From Chitinispirillaceae bacterium (GTDB lineage Bacteria; Fibrobacterota; Chitinivibrionia; Chitinivibrionales; Chitinispirillaceae): DNA of 46,099 nucleotides. A model generated the notes under the pieces. That model worked only from the letters and a program-made list of their open reading frames with translations. It searched no databases and was not told where the DNA came from. The stretch lies in contig JAFGIN010000008.1 in the NCBI GenBank assembly GCA_016929595.1, positions 1-46,099 on the forward strand. The letters run 5' to 3'. Both the position numbers and the translations under genes were made by a program. Positions 17,396 to 26,333 of the stretch are shown here, one piece after another (position 1 is the stretch's first letter; every line of letters begins with the position of its first letter).

Positions 17396-19045
17396 TCATT
17401 TTGGGATCAATACGACATTCTGATCCGCGTGTTGATTCATATAGCTGAATTTCGCCCATGCTGCACTTCTTTGAGTTGAATCCATCCTGAATTCATCAAG
17501 AGACCCGTTAAAATAGCGGATTTCAGCATTCGGGACATTGTTATAATCATAGCCACTTCGTCCGATTTCATCATTCCCGAGACCAGACATACTTCGGGAG
17601 TTTAAAATCTGATTTTCAAGCGCCCCATTTATATACAACTCCTCAGTACTGTCTCCCCAGGCCCAGAGGACATGATACCATGTGTTTGCAGTAAAAGATG
17701 TCATCTTCGACGTTTGATAGTACCCGGTATCCGGATCTTCCATTTTGGTAATAAGTTTCCCGACATTCCCTTCAACGGGATAAAATTCCTTGCCTTGCAG
17801 TGTGATAGTATAATTAATACTGTCACTTATTTTTTTGCCCCAGATACCCTGAGTTTTCTCAGCCTGATTATTAAATGTTCTGGCAGGCTTGAACCAGAAC
17901 GATATCGATCCGCTTTTCCGTTCCGGCAAACCTTTTACATACAGGAAGCTGTTTGCGCCATCGAATCTGCGCGCACCGGCAACAACGCCTTCGGCATCAT
18001 GAATCGAACCACTGTCAATTGCAGCAAAGCTGTTTTTCAGTGAATTTTCAACCGAACCGTTGAAATGAAAACAGGTCAGATAGGTATCGCTAAACACCTT
18101 TGATGAATCTGTAAACAGAGATGCATTGTTGTTTCCCCACTGCATGTAAAGTGCTGGTCCACTGTAATTACCATTAATTCGGTCTAAAAGAACCCAGATA
18201 AACGCCTGTTGTTTTGTACTGTCCCAGTATTCAATCTCATGTGACAGTACAGAACTATCCAATGAAATAAAACGTATATCTTTTCCATTACCGCGAGCAC
18301 TGCTGAAACTGAAATTATCTGCAGACAACCTCACCAGCAGTGGGAACTGCTTTAACGTATCTTCAATTGCAGCACCAGCCACTGTCGTATTAATATGAAT
18401 TACTTTATGATAATGCCACCCTGCAGCAGGAAGCTGTACCGTTTTATTTGAAACAGCAGCAACATCCTCTATCTCAACTGGCTCCCACTTTTTTACATCC
18501 GATATTATTTTCAGATCAAATTCACCTTCGGGAAGGTCTTTTACAACGAAAACGCCATCATCACCCACAGGCACACAACGATTCAATCCGTAAATCAGTA
18601 AAAATCGTTTCTGGGTTTTGTCTTCCAGAGGCCCGGCATTGCCACCAATTGACGCATAGGACTTCATAACACCATATAATTTAGTTGTTGAATCCGTAGC
18701 TGCAGATATACTGAAACGCAGACAGACTGCAGATCCGCTGGTATCGTTGACCTCAATAACATAATCACCGCTATCAAGTGAATCGATTACAACGTGACCT
18801 GAATCATCAGTAGAAAGAAACTGTATATCCCCACGCCAGACCGGAGCCTGGGAGTTAATAGCTGCAAGGTACTCTTTTTTTGTAAGAATAACAGGTACTC
18901 TGACAGCAGGTGTACCATCGGAGGAAAATATAACTGCAGCGACTCTTGCATTTCCGGTATCTGCAGTACCACCGGCGGAAGAAGGATTGATACACTGAAC
19001 AATACAAACACAAAAAAAAGTGAAAATCAGGAATACAAAGTTCAT
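17396..19045 (-). CDS. Surface lipoprotein with DUF2341 and LamG-like domains
   Basis: This 549-residue exported protein has a hydrophobic leader ending in VQC, a probable lipobox with Cys18, then the Gly/Thr linker SAGGTADTG. Residues about 30-115 and 125-205 look like two small carboxypeptidase-regulatory or prealbumin-like beta domains. A DUF2341 domain (about 210-330: FPLLVRLSADNFSFSSARGNGKDIRF) and a LamG/concanavalin-like domain (about 345-540: GSISFWFKPARTFNN, DEFRMDSTQRSAAW) follow; such domains often bind glycans. It overlaps the TIGR02147 gene by ATGA. A second lipoprotein at 42166 has the same leader style and the same overlap with a TIGR02147 gene, so the two pairs are paralogous units. 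Confidence 0.82.
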   Translation of the reverse strand: MNFVFLIFTFFCVCIVQCINPSSAGGTADTGNARVAAVIFSSDGTPAVRVPVILTKKEYLAAINSQAPVWRGDIQFLSTDDSGHVVIDSLDSGDYVIEVNDTSGSAVCLRFSISAATDSTTKLYGVMKSYASIGGNAGPLEDKTQKRFLLIYGLNRCVPVGDDGVFVVKDLPEGEFDLKIISDVKKWEPVEIEDVAAVSNKTVQLPAAGWHYHKVIHINTTVAGAAIEDTLKQFPLLVRLSADNFSFSSARGNGKDIRFISLDSSVLSHEIEYWDSTKQQAFIWVLLDRINGNYSGPALYMQWGNNNASLFTDSSKVFSDTYLTCFHFNGSVENSLKNSFAAIDSGSIHDAEGVVAGARRFDGANSFLYVKGLPERKSGSISFWFKPARTFNNQAEKTQGIWGKKISDSINYTITLQGKEFYPVEGNVGKLITKMEDPDTGYYQTSKMTSFTANTWYHVLWAWGDSTEELYINGALENQILNSRSMSGLGNDEIGRSGYDYNNVPNAEIRYFNGSLDEFRMDSTQRSAAWAKFSYMNQHADQNVVLIPK

Positions 19046-19896
19046 TCACCCTCCGGGAGCTCTTTTGTCTGGACAGTCAACTCCTCACTTACCGGAAAAA
19101 GTGAAATACACATCTGGTAGATCCTGTTACTATTTTTATCATTATTAACGATTACTTTCACCCTGTCCTTAAAGGCTTCAATTTCATCTGCAATCAGTCC
19201 ATACCCTTCAGAAGAAACACCCAAAGTAATACCTGAAATGTGCCTGACTTTTTTATCGAGCGTATCGAGAGCCAATCTGGACTTGTCTATCATCGTATGC
19301 ATAAATGATCTGATCGCAACTGATGTAACAGAACTATCGGCAACTATCGCAGGAGATGTCTGCTGAAAGATGCCGTTTTCCAACCGTTTAACAAGCCCCA
19401 GCTTAAGGAGCAGCTGGATAGCATTATGTGCCTGGATCGGTTCGATACATGGCCGTACCTTTGATGCTATCTCAGCGTAATCATCTTTAAAATTATACAG
19501 GCAAATTAACTCCCGTATAACCGGAATATACCATTCGCCATAAAAATCAAACTGAAACGAATTCAAAACCGCTTCAGAAATTCCACTTACCATTGACTTA
19601 AGTGCAGCGTAATACTCCTGCTTTTCTGTGGAAGTCCTCGCCTGGTTAAATAGTACCAATAAACGAAAATACTTTTTTTCCTTTGGCCCCAGGGACAAAG
19701 CTTTCGAAAAGCGTTCCGTCATCTGTGGTGTAAGATTACGCTCACCATCGATGACATGCTTCAAAAAAGATGGTGAGTTCACTCCAATTTTCTGCGCGAA
19801 ATAACGATAAGAAAAATACCTTACCGTGCTCTTTTTTTCCTGATAATAATCAGCCAGAAAACGACGATAGTCTATATATTCAAAAATTGGTTTCAT
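19042..19896 (-). CDS. TIGR02147/DUF4423 family putative transcriptional regulator
   Basis: From Met at 19896 the product has 284 residues. I prefer this start to the longer reading beginning at 19950, because AGGTACT precedes it and the paralogue at 43422 starts at the same point (xxIFEYxxYRxxLxDxY). Residues 1-75 form an HTH-like N-terminal region (RYFAQKIGVNSPSFLKHVIDGERNLTPQMTERF) and the rest is the DUF4423 domain. The family is known chiefly from Fibrobacter and has no firm function; a cytoplasmic DNA-binding role is inferred. It is followed, with a four-base overlap, by the surface lipoprotein gene. Confidence 0.85.
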   Translation of the reverse strand: MKPIFEYIDYRRFLADYYQEKKSTVRYFSYRYFAQKIGVNSPSFLKHVIDGERNLTPQMTERFSKALSLGPKEKKYFRLLVLFNQARTSTEKQEYYAALKSMVSGISEAVLNSFQFDFYGEWYIPVIRELICLYNFKDDYAEIASKVRPCIEPIQAHNAIQLLLKLGLVKRLENGIFQQTSPAIVADSSVTSVAIRSFMHTMIDKSRLALDTLDKKVRHISGITLGVSSEGYGLIADEIEAFKDRVKVIVNNDKNSNRIYQMCISLFPVSEELTVQTKELPEGE

Positions 19897-19960
19897 AGTA
19901 CCTAATATAACGGAATTCGAACTGAACCATATCCTGAATAAATGATCCATTCAGTATTTA

Positions 19961-19980
19961 GTGTACATTCAATGTGTACG
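19961..19980. promoter_or_regulatory. Candidate operator upstream of the first TIGR02147 gene
   Basis: An odd-length palindrome ACATT-C-AATGT (19965-19975) is extended by GT/TAC-type flanks. It lies about 70 bp upstream of the regulator start at 19896 and just after the end of the aminotransferase gene. It differs in sequence from the GTTGAAC palindromes near the second TIGR02147 gene. Regulatory use is inferred from position only. Confidence 0.3.
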
Positions 19981-19985
19981 TGTTG

Positions 19986-21230
19986 TCATGCTCCTGTTAC
20001 ATGTAAAACCCCGATTTCACTGTTTACCCGGCTACACAGAAGGTTGAAGATGCAATTTTCGATGATTTTCAACCCTTTAAACATCTCTTCCCACTCAACC
20101 GTGAGCGCTGGAATCAATCGGATAATAGTTCCGTGTTTTATGTTGAGAATCAGACCATTCTCAAGAGTCTTACTCTGAATGTAACTGACATACTCCTTTT
20201 TCGTAAACTCAACAGCAAGAAGTAACCCCTCACCCCGAATTTCCCTGATCAGTTCAGGATACTTCTTCTTCCATCCGTGTAAAATTATCTTTGTTGATTT
20301 TGATACAGAATGAACATTAATGCATATGTGCTTTTCTATCATGTACTGAACAACAGATGCAGCCACTGCACATCCGAGAGGATTTCCATTGTAAGTACCT
20401 CCATGATCCCCATCCTCTATTTTCGATGCTATTGATTGAGCTACTGCAACAGCTCCAAAGGGAAATCCACCTGCGATTCCTTTGCCCATTGTCATAAAAT
20501 CCGCACTGACCCCTTTTTCAGCAGTTATAAATGCAGGTCCGGTTCTGAAAAACCCGGTCTGTATCTCATCAACAATAAGTAATGCCCCCGCCTGTTTACA
20601 CAAGCCAGATACGATCTCAAGATAATCAGGCTCAGGAACTCTCACCCCACCTTCACCCTGTATCGGCTCTATAATTACAGCCGCAGTATCATCGTCAAGC
20701 ACTTTTCTGATAGCTTCACAATCATTAAACGGAACAAACTCAAAAAAGGGCATATGTACATTGAATCGTTCAGTCTGAACCGTCTGTCCGGTAGCACTGA
20801 GAGTCCCGATAGTCCTTCCATGAAAACTCATCAACGTGGAGATAATTTTTTTTCTCCCGGTAATTTTTCGAGCAAGTTTTATAGCTGCATCGTTAGCTTC
20901 AGCTCCGCTGTTTGTGAAAAATACCTTTGTAAGATTTGAAGGGAGAATTTTTTTCAATACCGATAGAAGTCGTGCTCTGCTTGGGGAATACGTCAAACCG
21001 GAATTGGGGTTGTGAATTATCTTCCGGGATTGATTGATAATAGCATCGACTATAGCTTTATGCGAGTACCCAAGTCCTGCGACAGCCCATCCGGAAGTAA
21101 AATCCAGGTACTCTTTACCATTTTCATCCCAGACTTTAACTCCCTCACCCCGTTCCACAGAAACTGGAAGTTTTTTACCAAAAGATAAATGAATATCATC
21201 TTCTACCGCTATCGTTTCATTATGTCCCAT
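19986..21230 (-). CDS. Class III PLP aminotransferase (acetylornithine/ornithine/GABA type)
   Basis: The 414-residue fold-type I enzyme has the NSGAEANDAAIKLAR phosphate-binding motif at 107-121, FHGRT at 136-140, Asp221 in IVDEIQTGF that contacts the PLP ring nitrogen, and Lys250 in TMGKGIAGGFP that forms the Schiff base. It transfers the omega-amino group of an ornithine-like or GABA-like substrate to 2-oxoglutarate. The motif around Lys250 resembles GABA/ornithine aminotransferases as much as ArgD, and no arginine-pathway gene is next to it, so the substrate stays open. The structured RNA and terminator at 21401-21576 lie upstream on the same strand. Confidence 0.9.
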   Translation of the reverse strand: MGHNETIAVEDDIHLSFGKKLPVSVERGEGVKVWDENGKEYLDFTSGWAVAGLGYSHKAIVDAIINQSRKIIHNPNSGLTYSPSRARLLSVLKKILPSNLTKVFFTNSGAEANDAAIKLARKITGRKKIISTLMSFHGRTIGTLSATGQTVQTERFNVHMPFFEFVPFNDCEAIRKVLDDDTAAVIIEPIQGEGGVRVPEPDYLEIVSGLCKQAGALLIVDEIQTGFFRTGPAFITAEKGVSADFMTMGKGIAGGFPFGAVAVAQSIASKIEDGDHGGTYNGNPLGCAVAASVVQYMIEKHICINVHSVSKSTKIILHGWKKKYPELIREIRGEGLLLAVEFTKKEYVSYIQSKTLENGLILNIKHGTIIRLIPALTVEWEEMFKGLKIIENCIFNLLCSRVNSEIGVLHVTGA

Positions 21231-21400
21231 TTTTATTGTGCCCCACTTATGATCAACTTAACCAACATCCCATTTTTTACAAAAAATAAACATGATACCA
21301 CTACCACAAAGTGCATCCAGGATACGTGATAACGTATCCCTGAAAACTCCTGCTCTGCGTTGAAATCGGATCATAAAAACTCCCTGAAAAATAAAGTCAA

Positions 21401-21438
21401 AAAAAAAGACCCGCACATTTCTGAGCGGGTCTTTTTTT
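21401..21438 (-). terminator. Strong intrinsic terminator of the structured RNA
   Basis: A perfect 14-bp inverted repeat (21401-21414 with 21425-21438) has a GC core GACCCGC/GCGGGTC flanked by an A run and a T run, with a 10-nt loop. It works on the minus strand as the end of the RNA at 21401-21576. By symmetry it could also stop plus-strand transcription. It separates that RNA from the aminotransferase gene. Confidence 0.88.
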
Positions 21439-21576
21439 ACTACCAGTCTTGCTGTATTATGCTCTTCACAAGACTCCCGCTCGCGTACGAGGATTACTAC
21501 GTTCCTTATGGCAACGAGCCTCTGCTTGCCGTGAAACCGGGCTATGTCCTGTCACAAATACATTTTTAGTAGTCAT
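21401..21576 (-). ncRNA. ssrS: Structured small RNA, probable 6S RNA
   Basis: No credible ORF explains this region, but the minus strand encodes a rod-like RNA of about 175 nt. Paired arms seen in order from the outside are ACTAC/GTAGT, TGTATT (21562-21557)/AATACA (21458-21453), ACAGGAC (21552-21546)/GTCTTGT (21474-21468, one G-U pair) and CCCG/CGGG. An inner GGCAA...TTGCC hairpin lies at the tip. The transcript has its own promoter and a perfect terminator. Length, the long interrupted hairpin and autonomous transcription fit 6S RNA, which binds sigma70-RNA polymerase in stationary phase. The SRP RNA apical motif and tmRNA features are absent. The alternative is a leader RNA of the aminotransferase gene. 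The identity is inferred from structure, not sequence match. Confidence 0.5.
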
Positions 21577-21582
21577 ATTCCG

Positions 21583-21611
21583 AATATATACAATTTTTTA
21601 AGAAAAGACAA
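21583..21611 (-). promoter_or_regulatory. Sigma70-type promoter of the structured RNA
   Basis: On the minus strand a -35 box TTGTCT (21611-21606) and a -10 box TATATT (21588-21583) are separated by exactly 17 nt. Transcription would start near 21576, at the outer end of the first paired arm of the RNA, and run into the terminator at 21401. Confidence 0.6.
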
Positions 21612-21901
21612 GAAAATTTTTTATCTATTTTTCAGCAAAAAAGTAACACATTCAGATGAGCTTTGTTCAATACAGGTGTAAGAACACCTAAGTACCCCAT
21701 TTCATAAACTATCACGTATAACGTGCTCTTTTCCTCTATCTTTATCACTCGTAAGTAATTTCGCTACAGAGAAAAAAACAGCTGCGTTCTCCCTGTGACC
21801 ATATTTATGAAAAAAGAATTAGGTTGATGTAAAGCAATTCGTGTGCTAATACCCGATTCTGTGCATTTCATCAGCAGGAAATCTTCGGAATCAGACAGAA
21901 A

Positions 21902-24088
21902 TCAACTCTGGAAATTCTGATCGACACACATTGCGATGAAGGTCAGGTCATCATGATACGGAGCACCCTGTGTGAACAATTTGATGTCCTGAATAATGCA
22001 ATGTATAATTTCTTCTGGAGTATTACCGATATCTCCGGCAAGAAGTTTCATCAGGCGATTCGTACCATAAGTTGCTTTTTGAGGATTAAACGCTTCGGTA
22101 AGACCATCAGTGTAAATAAAGAACCGATCACCATCGGTTAGTGAAACAGCCACCTCATCAATCGTATCAGAAAAGGTTTGTGCATCGGAAAGGATTCCCA
22201 GTGCAATACCATTGGAATTTATTGTCTCCACATTGCCTTCCCGGGTTATACGAATCAACCGCGGATGCCCGGCTCTCGCATAGGTCATTCTGGTACATTC
22301 CGGATGAATTACCAGACATATTGAAGTAGCAAACAACCGCTCATCAAGATTGACACGCATCGAGTCATTAACCGAACAGAGCAGGTTTTTTGCAGATGTT
22401 TCTTTACGTGCTTCATTTCTGAATGAGCTTCGAAGCAACGTCATCAACATCGCAGCCGGAACACCTTTACCGCAAACATCAGCAATTACCACAACCCAGT
22501 ACCCCAGATCATTTTTAAAATAATCCAGATAATCTCCACCGACCTCAAATGCCGGAGAGTACATCCCTTTCAGATTGATCCCCGGTACAGGTGGTTTACG
22601 ATTTGGAGTAAGACGCTGTTGAATGCTGCGCGCTGCTTCAAGTTCCCCTTTCAGTTGCGCTTTTTCGTTGAGCTCCATCTGAAAGAGCGCATTACTGAGA
22701 CTGACAGCAGACTGAGACGCAAGTGTCAATACCACATTTTTCTCATCATGAAACCGTTCACATGTCTGATTTCCGCCAAAAAGCTGGACAATCCCAACTA
22801 ACCGGTTATCAGCCAGAAGAGGAATCCCTATATAATAAGGAAAACTGCTTAAGCTGCCCCATTCATCAGCATTGGACATCCGGCCAGTCCAGTGATCTAT
22901 AATAACCGGTTTAGATAGTAAATTTACAGAAAAATGTCTGATAGCCGATTTGAACAGGCTTTTAAGATCTTCCAAACCACCCTCGCCTGTCACACCAAAG
23001 CATTCATATTCTTTTTCTCTGACAATGCATAAAGCTGCAACCGAATCATTTAGAATCGATGAAAAGCTGTCCAGAATTACCTTTGAAAGGGTGTGAATAT
23101 CATTGCACTGTGCCATCTGAAAAGATGCACTGGTAATAAAATCAAGCTGTGAGATACGTCTCTGAAGGTCGGCATTTGCTTTTTGAAGATCCAGCGTTCG
23201 AAGACGTACCCGCTCTTCAAGTTCACATTTAGCTTTCTGAAGCTCATTCTCGTATTTTTTTAATTCAGTTATATCCCGCGAAATTCCAAACGTTCCAATA
23301 ATCATCCCTTTGCTGTCAACGATTGGAAGCTTTGATGTAAAAACCCATTTTTCAGGCATTCCAGAAGCTGTTTCGCGTTCGATTTTTCCAAGTATCGGTT
23401 TACCCGTTTTGATTATCTGCATCTCATCATTAAATGCAGCCTGCGCATGTTCAGAAGGAAAATAATCAAAATCTGTTTTCCCGATAGCATCTTCGGGTGA
23501 TTTTTCATACTTAAGAGCGGGATGCCCCCTGCTGATCCTTACGTAACGACTCTTAAGATCTTTGAAATAAATTGCATCGTTTGAATGATCAAGTAAGAGA
23601 TAAAACATCTCTCTTTCATGAGCCAATGCCATTTCAGCTTCAGTTAACGCGGAAATATCATGACTTATTCCAAACGTTCCAATAATCGTATTGCTCAAAT
23701 GATCGTACACCGGAAACTTTGAAACTGTCGCCCATCTGACCGGACGCCCATCGATCTCAATCTTTTCAACTTTACCAATTAATGCTTTTCCGGTTGAAAT
23801 AATCTGCTTTTCATCTTCAAAGAAAATATCTGCAAATTCCTTCGGGAAATAGTCATAGTCAGTTTTACCAACTACGCTCTCTCTGTCAGTGATTTCATGA
23901 CGAGTCATCCATACACGGTTCACGATGGTAAAACGGGAATTTTTATCTTTGAAATAGAGGCTATCCGGAATACTATCGATCAGCAGATCAAAATACAGCG
24001 ATTTCTTTTGAAACTTCTGAAGCTGGAGTTTTATCCCTGATAGCTCAGATGTCATATTCTCGGTTGAATCACCATTTTTTTCGATCAT
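21902..24088 (-). CDS. PAS-PAS-GAF-SpoIIE (PP2C) phosphatase
   Basis: The 728-residue cytoplasmic signalling protein begins with a short coiled coil. Two very similar PAS domains (about 30-155 and 160-285) follow, both with the GKTDYDYFP/GKTDFDYFP core and the GTFGISHDI/GTFGISRDI ending, which indicates internal duplication. Then come a coiled coil (285-325), a GAF domain (about 325-480), a second coiled coil ending in AARSIQQRLTP, and a SpoIIE-type serine phosphatase (about 510-725) with GGDYLDYF, IADVCGKGVPAAMLM and FIYTDGLTEA. It most likely dephosphorylates an anti-sigma-factor antagonist. No such partner gene is adjacent. Confidence 0.93.
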   Translation of the reverse strand: MIEKNGDSTENMTSELSGIKLQLQKFQKKSLYFDLLIDSIPDSLYFKDKNSRFTIVNRVWMTRHEITDRESVVGKTDYDYFPKEFADIFFEDEKQIISTGKALIGKVEKIEIDGRPVRWATVSKFPVYDHLSNTIIGTFGISHDISALTEAEMALAHEREMFYLLLDHSNDAIYFKDLKSRYVRISRGHPALKYEKSPEDAIGKTDFDYFPSEHAQAAFNDEMQIIKTGKPILGKIERETASGMPEKWVFTSKLPIVDSKGMIIGTFGISRDITELKKYENELQKAKCELEERVRLRTLDLQKANADLQRRISQLDFITSASFQMAQCNDIHTLSKVILDSFSSILNDSVAALCIVREKEYECFGVTGEGGLEDLKSLFKSAIRHFSVNLLSKPVIIDHWTGRMSNADEWGSLSSFPYYIGIPLLADNRLVGIVQLFGGNQTCERFHDEKNVVLTLASQSAVSLSNALFQMELNEKAQLKGELEAARSIQQRLTPNRKPPVPGINLKGMYSPAFEVGGDYLDYFKNDLGYWVVVIADVCGKGVPAAMLMTLLRSSFRNEARKETSAKNLLCSVNDSMRVNLDERLFATSICLVIHPECTRMTYARAGHPRLIRITREGNVETINSNGIALGILSDAQTFSDTIDEVAVSLTDGDRFFIYTDGLTEAFNPQKATYGTNRLMKLLAGDIGNTPEEIIHCIIQDIKLFTQGAPYHDDLTFIAMCVDQNFQS

Positions 24089-24366
24089 TCAGAACCCACT
24101 TTAGAAATCACTGCATCCACTCACCTTTTTTGTAGTAACTACGGCCAGAAAGATACTTTTATTACGATACAGGATCCTGACCTCTTCATACAATGATTAT
24201 AACTCCTGCCAGTACTGAATGAAAATACCAGGAACAGTCGTGACCCTATATTGTATCGGAATAGACCATAAAAATCAATTTGAAAATACACGACTGTGTG
24301 ATACAGAGGTTGTGAATCGGGGGTTTTCAAATCATGGCAGTTCAGTTACCATTTCCACATGACAGA

Positions 24367-25173
24367 TCATTGCATTTCTTTGCGGCCTTTGAAATAACCC
24401 ATTGCCTCGGGAAGCTGATTGCTTATATTGTTAATTCTTGCATCGTTGGATGGATGCGTACTGAGAAATTCCGGGATGTTAACTCTGTCTCTTTGACTCA
24501 TGCGCTGCCAGAATGGAATCGCCGCACGCGGATCGTAACCCGCCATAGCCATAAAAATAAGTCCAAGCCGGTCGGCTTCTGCTTCCTGGAGACGACTGTA
24601 CGGTAAAAGTACCCCAACCTGAGTACCGACGCCAAATGCAACCATTGCCAATTGACGGGTGATTTCCGGCTGTTTGTTCAGTGCGTCAGACAGTACCATT
24701 CCGCCTAATTGTACAAGTAACAACTGACTCATCCGTTCGCTTCCGTGATTGGCAACCGCATGAGCAATCTCATGTCCCATGACAACCGCTAAACCCGTTT
24801 CATTTTCAGTAAGCGGCAGTATACCGGTAAAAATGACAGTCTTTCCTCCCGGCATCGCAAATGCATTCGCAGAAGAGTCTTCGATAAGATTACTTTCCCA
24901 GGAATACCCATCAAGACGTGATGACATTTTCTGGTAATCGAAGTATTTTTTTACTGCCAGCTCGATATTCCCGGCAACACGCTCTACCATCTGTGCTTCA
25001 GGTGTACCTTTAATCACTTTACTACTATCAAGAAACTGTTTGTATTGCTCCGCACTCAACGCAAGCAATTGAGACTGCGGAACCAGATCAAGCTGTTTTC
25101 TTCCGGTAACGGGTACTGAACTGCAATATAAAAAGGTAATCAGGCAAGGCAGCAATACTACTAATGTTTTCAT
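24367..25173 (-). CDS. M48-family metallopeptidase, lipoprotein
   Basis: The 268-residue protein has a hydrophobic leader ending FLYCSS, a probable lipobox with Cys17, followed by PVTGRKQL, which is typical of the LoiP/YcaL-like M48 group. The zinc site is HEIAHAVANH, with the third ligand in EAEADRLG. It is a zinc protease, probably in the periplasm and attached to the outer membrane, involved in quality control of envelope proteins. It stands divergent to the stress-protein gene at 25447. Confidence 0.93.
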   Translation of the reverse strand: MKTLVVLLPCLITFLYCSSVPVTGRKQLDLVPQSQLLALSAEQYKQFLDSSKVIKGTPEAQMVERVAGNIELAVKKYFDYQKMSSRLDGYSWESNLIEDSSANAFAMPGGKTVIFTGILPLTENETGLAVVMGHEIAHAVANHGSERMSQLLLVQLGGMVLSDALNKQPEITRQLAMVAFGVGTQVGVLLPYSRLQEAEADRLGLIFMAMAGYDPRAAIPFWQRMSQRDRVNIPEFLSTHPSNDARINNISNQLPEAMGYFKGRKEMQ

Positions 25174-25368
25174 ACAATCCTCCTGTAATCAACCATTGCG
25201 AAAGATATGCCGGATCAGAAACACAACTCAGACAGTTACAGCAAGCGACCCTGATTTATGCACAAATCACAGCCGTTTTCGATAGTATATACAGGCACAA
25301 AAATTGTTCTGCCTGTTACCTGAACCTGCGATCTCCTGACACAATTCGCTTCATTCAATGGTGAAAAG

Positions 25369-25397
25369 AGGTTGAGGTTAAGGTTAGGGTTAGGTTG
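25369..25397 (+). repeat. Short tandem array of AGGTTR hexamers
   Basis: About five imperfect 6-bp units (AGGTTG, AGGTTA, AGGTTA, GGGTTA, GGTTG) lie in tandem 50-80 bp upstream of the gene at 25447, in the divergent region shared with the M48 gene. Its placement in a likely promoter region suggests either a slippage-prone element or multiple protein-binding sites. Confidence 0.6.
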
Positions 25398-25446
25398 AAA
25401 AACCTTCCTTGTCAAAAAAACAATACACACCTTCAGTTGAGGTATC

Positions 25447-25938
25447 ATGAGAACCATATTTGCACTGTTTACTGAAGTCTATTCTGCAGAAAACGCTGTA
25501 CAACGACTCCTTGAAGCAGATTACCGCGAAGAGCAGATGAATGCAATCGCGCAGGAACTCACAGCGAAACAGTATCTTGACATATCTGATCACAAAATGA
25601 CTGTTTTCAAAACAGATAAGTCTGGACACAAAGAGATTGTCGGCCTGAAAGCACTTTTTATCGGACACAGAGGAATAAATATTTCAGATGTCGGCAGAGT
25701 CCTGGCATGCGGGCCTGTCGCTGGGGAAATGGCCGGAACCGCTGTTGATAAACCCCATGGAGGGTTACGGCTGGTATTTAAAATGTTTGACATACAGGAT
25801 CAGTTTGCTGACAATTATACAAGTGGTATTATCGCAGGTGGTGTTCTGCTTTTTGTAAAAACCGATCCTGATGCCAGTGGTGAAGTGATAAAGATATATA
25901 ATGAAAATAAGGGTGAATGGATATTGGGAGTACCATGA
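25447..25938 (+). CDS. YflT/DUF1269-like stress protein
   Basis: The 163-residue cytoplasmic protein starts with an Alr/YflT-like ferredoxin fold (TIFALFTEVYSAENAVQRLLEADYREEQMNAIAQEL). A central Gly/Ala-rich part (VGRVLACGPVAGEMAGTA) and the C-terminal YTSGIIAGGVLLFVKT follow, resembling the general stress 17M/YflT and DUF1269 group. A direct molecular role is not known for the family. It is close to an M48 protease and a thioredoxin, which together look like an envelope or redox stress neighbourhood. Identification rests on overall pattern and is moderate. Confidence 0.65.
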   Translation: MRTIFALFTEVYSAENAVQRLLEADYREEQMNAIAQELTAKQYLDISDHKMTVFKTDKSGHKEIVGLKALFIGHRGINISDVGRVLACGPVAGEMAGTAVDKPHGGLRLVFKMFDIQDQFADNYTSGIIAGGVLLFVKTDPDASGEVIKIYNENKGEWILGVP

Positions 25939-26021
25939 AATGTACCTGCTTTTCAAACCTATTCCTGAACGGAGTATCCTGAAAACGATTTCAACTGAAA
26001 GGGAACAACATCATGAACTCG

Positions 26022-26333
26022 TCAGACCAGTGAGCCAAGCGCATTTTTGAGTGCAGGAAGTGGCATTGCCCCCTGTAACCGATGCACCTCCCTGCCCCCT
26101 TTAAATAGTATCATCGTCGGAATCGCAGTGATATTGTATTGCATGGAGAGTTCCGGCTTTGCTTCAGTATTGACTTTAATAACCTTGATCCGTCCTTTCC
26201 ACTCCCGTGCCAATTCCTGAAGAACCGGTCCCATCATTTTGCACGGCCCGCACCACTGAGCCCAGAAATCAACAAGTACGGGCAGATCGCTTGTAGTAAT
26301 AAATTCCTGAAAGCTCATTGCACTGTTTTCCAT
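26022..26333 (-). CDS. Thioredoxin
   Basis: The 103-residue cytoplasmic thioredoxin has active site DFWAQWCGPCKMMGP (Cys28, Cys31), the cis-Pro segment ITAIPTMILFKGG and no signal peptide. Its length is typical of TrxA. It is a general disulfide reductase. It is convergent to the YflT-like gene, and I see no strong terminator in the 83 bp between them. Upstream lies the gene-poor accessory boundary. Confidence 0.95.
   Translation of the reverse strand: MENSAMSFQEFITTSDLPVLVDFWAQWCGPCKMMGPVLQELAREWKGRIKVIKVNTEAKPELSMQYNITAIPTMILFKGGREVHRLQGAMPLPALKNALGSLV

Noticed and set aside
21360-21569. Plus-strand ORF of 69 codons across the structured RNA
   Set aside because: It runs through the perfect terminator stem, has no ribosome-binding site, and the region is better explained as a minus-strand RNA with promoter and terminator.
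21401-21576. Structured RNA considered as SRP (4.5S) RNA or tmRNA
   Set aside because: The SRP apical GGAAG-type tetraloop and asymmetric loop are missing, and neither the tRNA-like ends nor a tag frame of tmRNA is visible.
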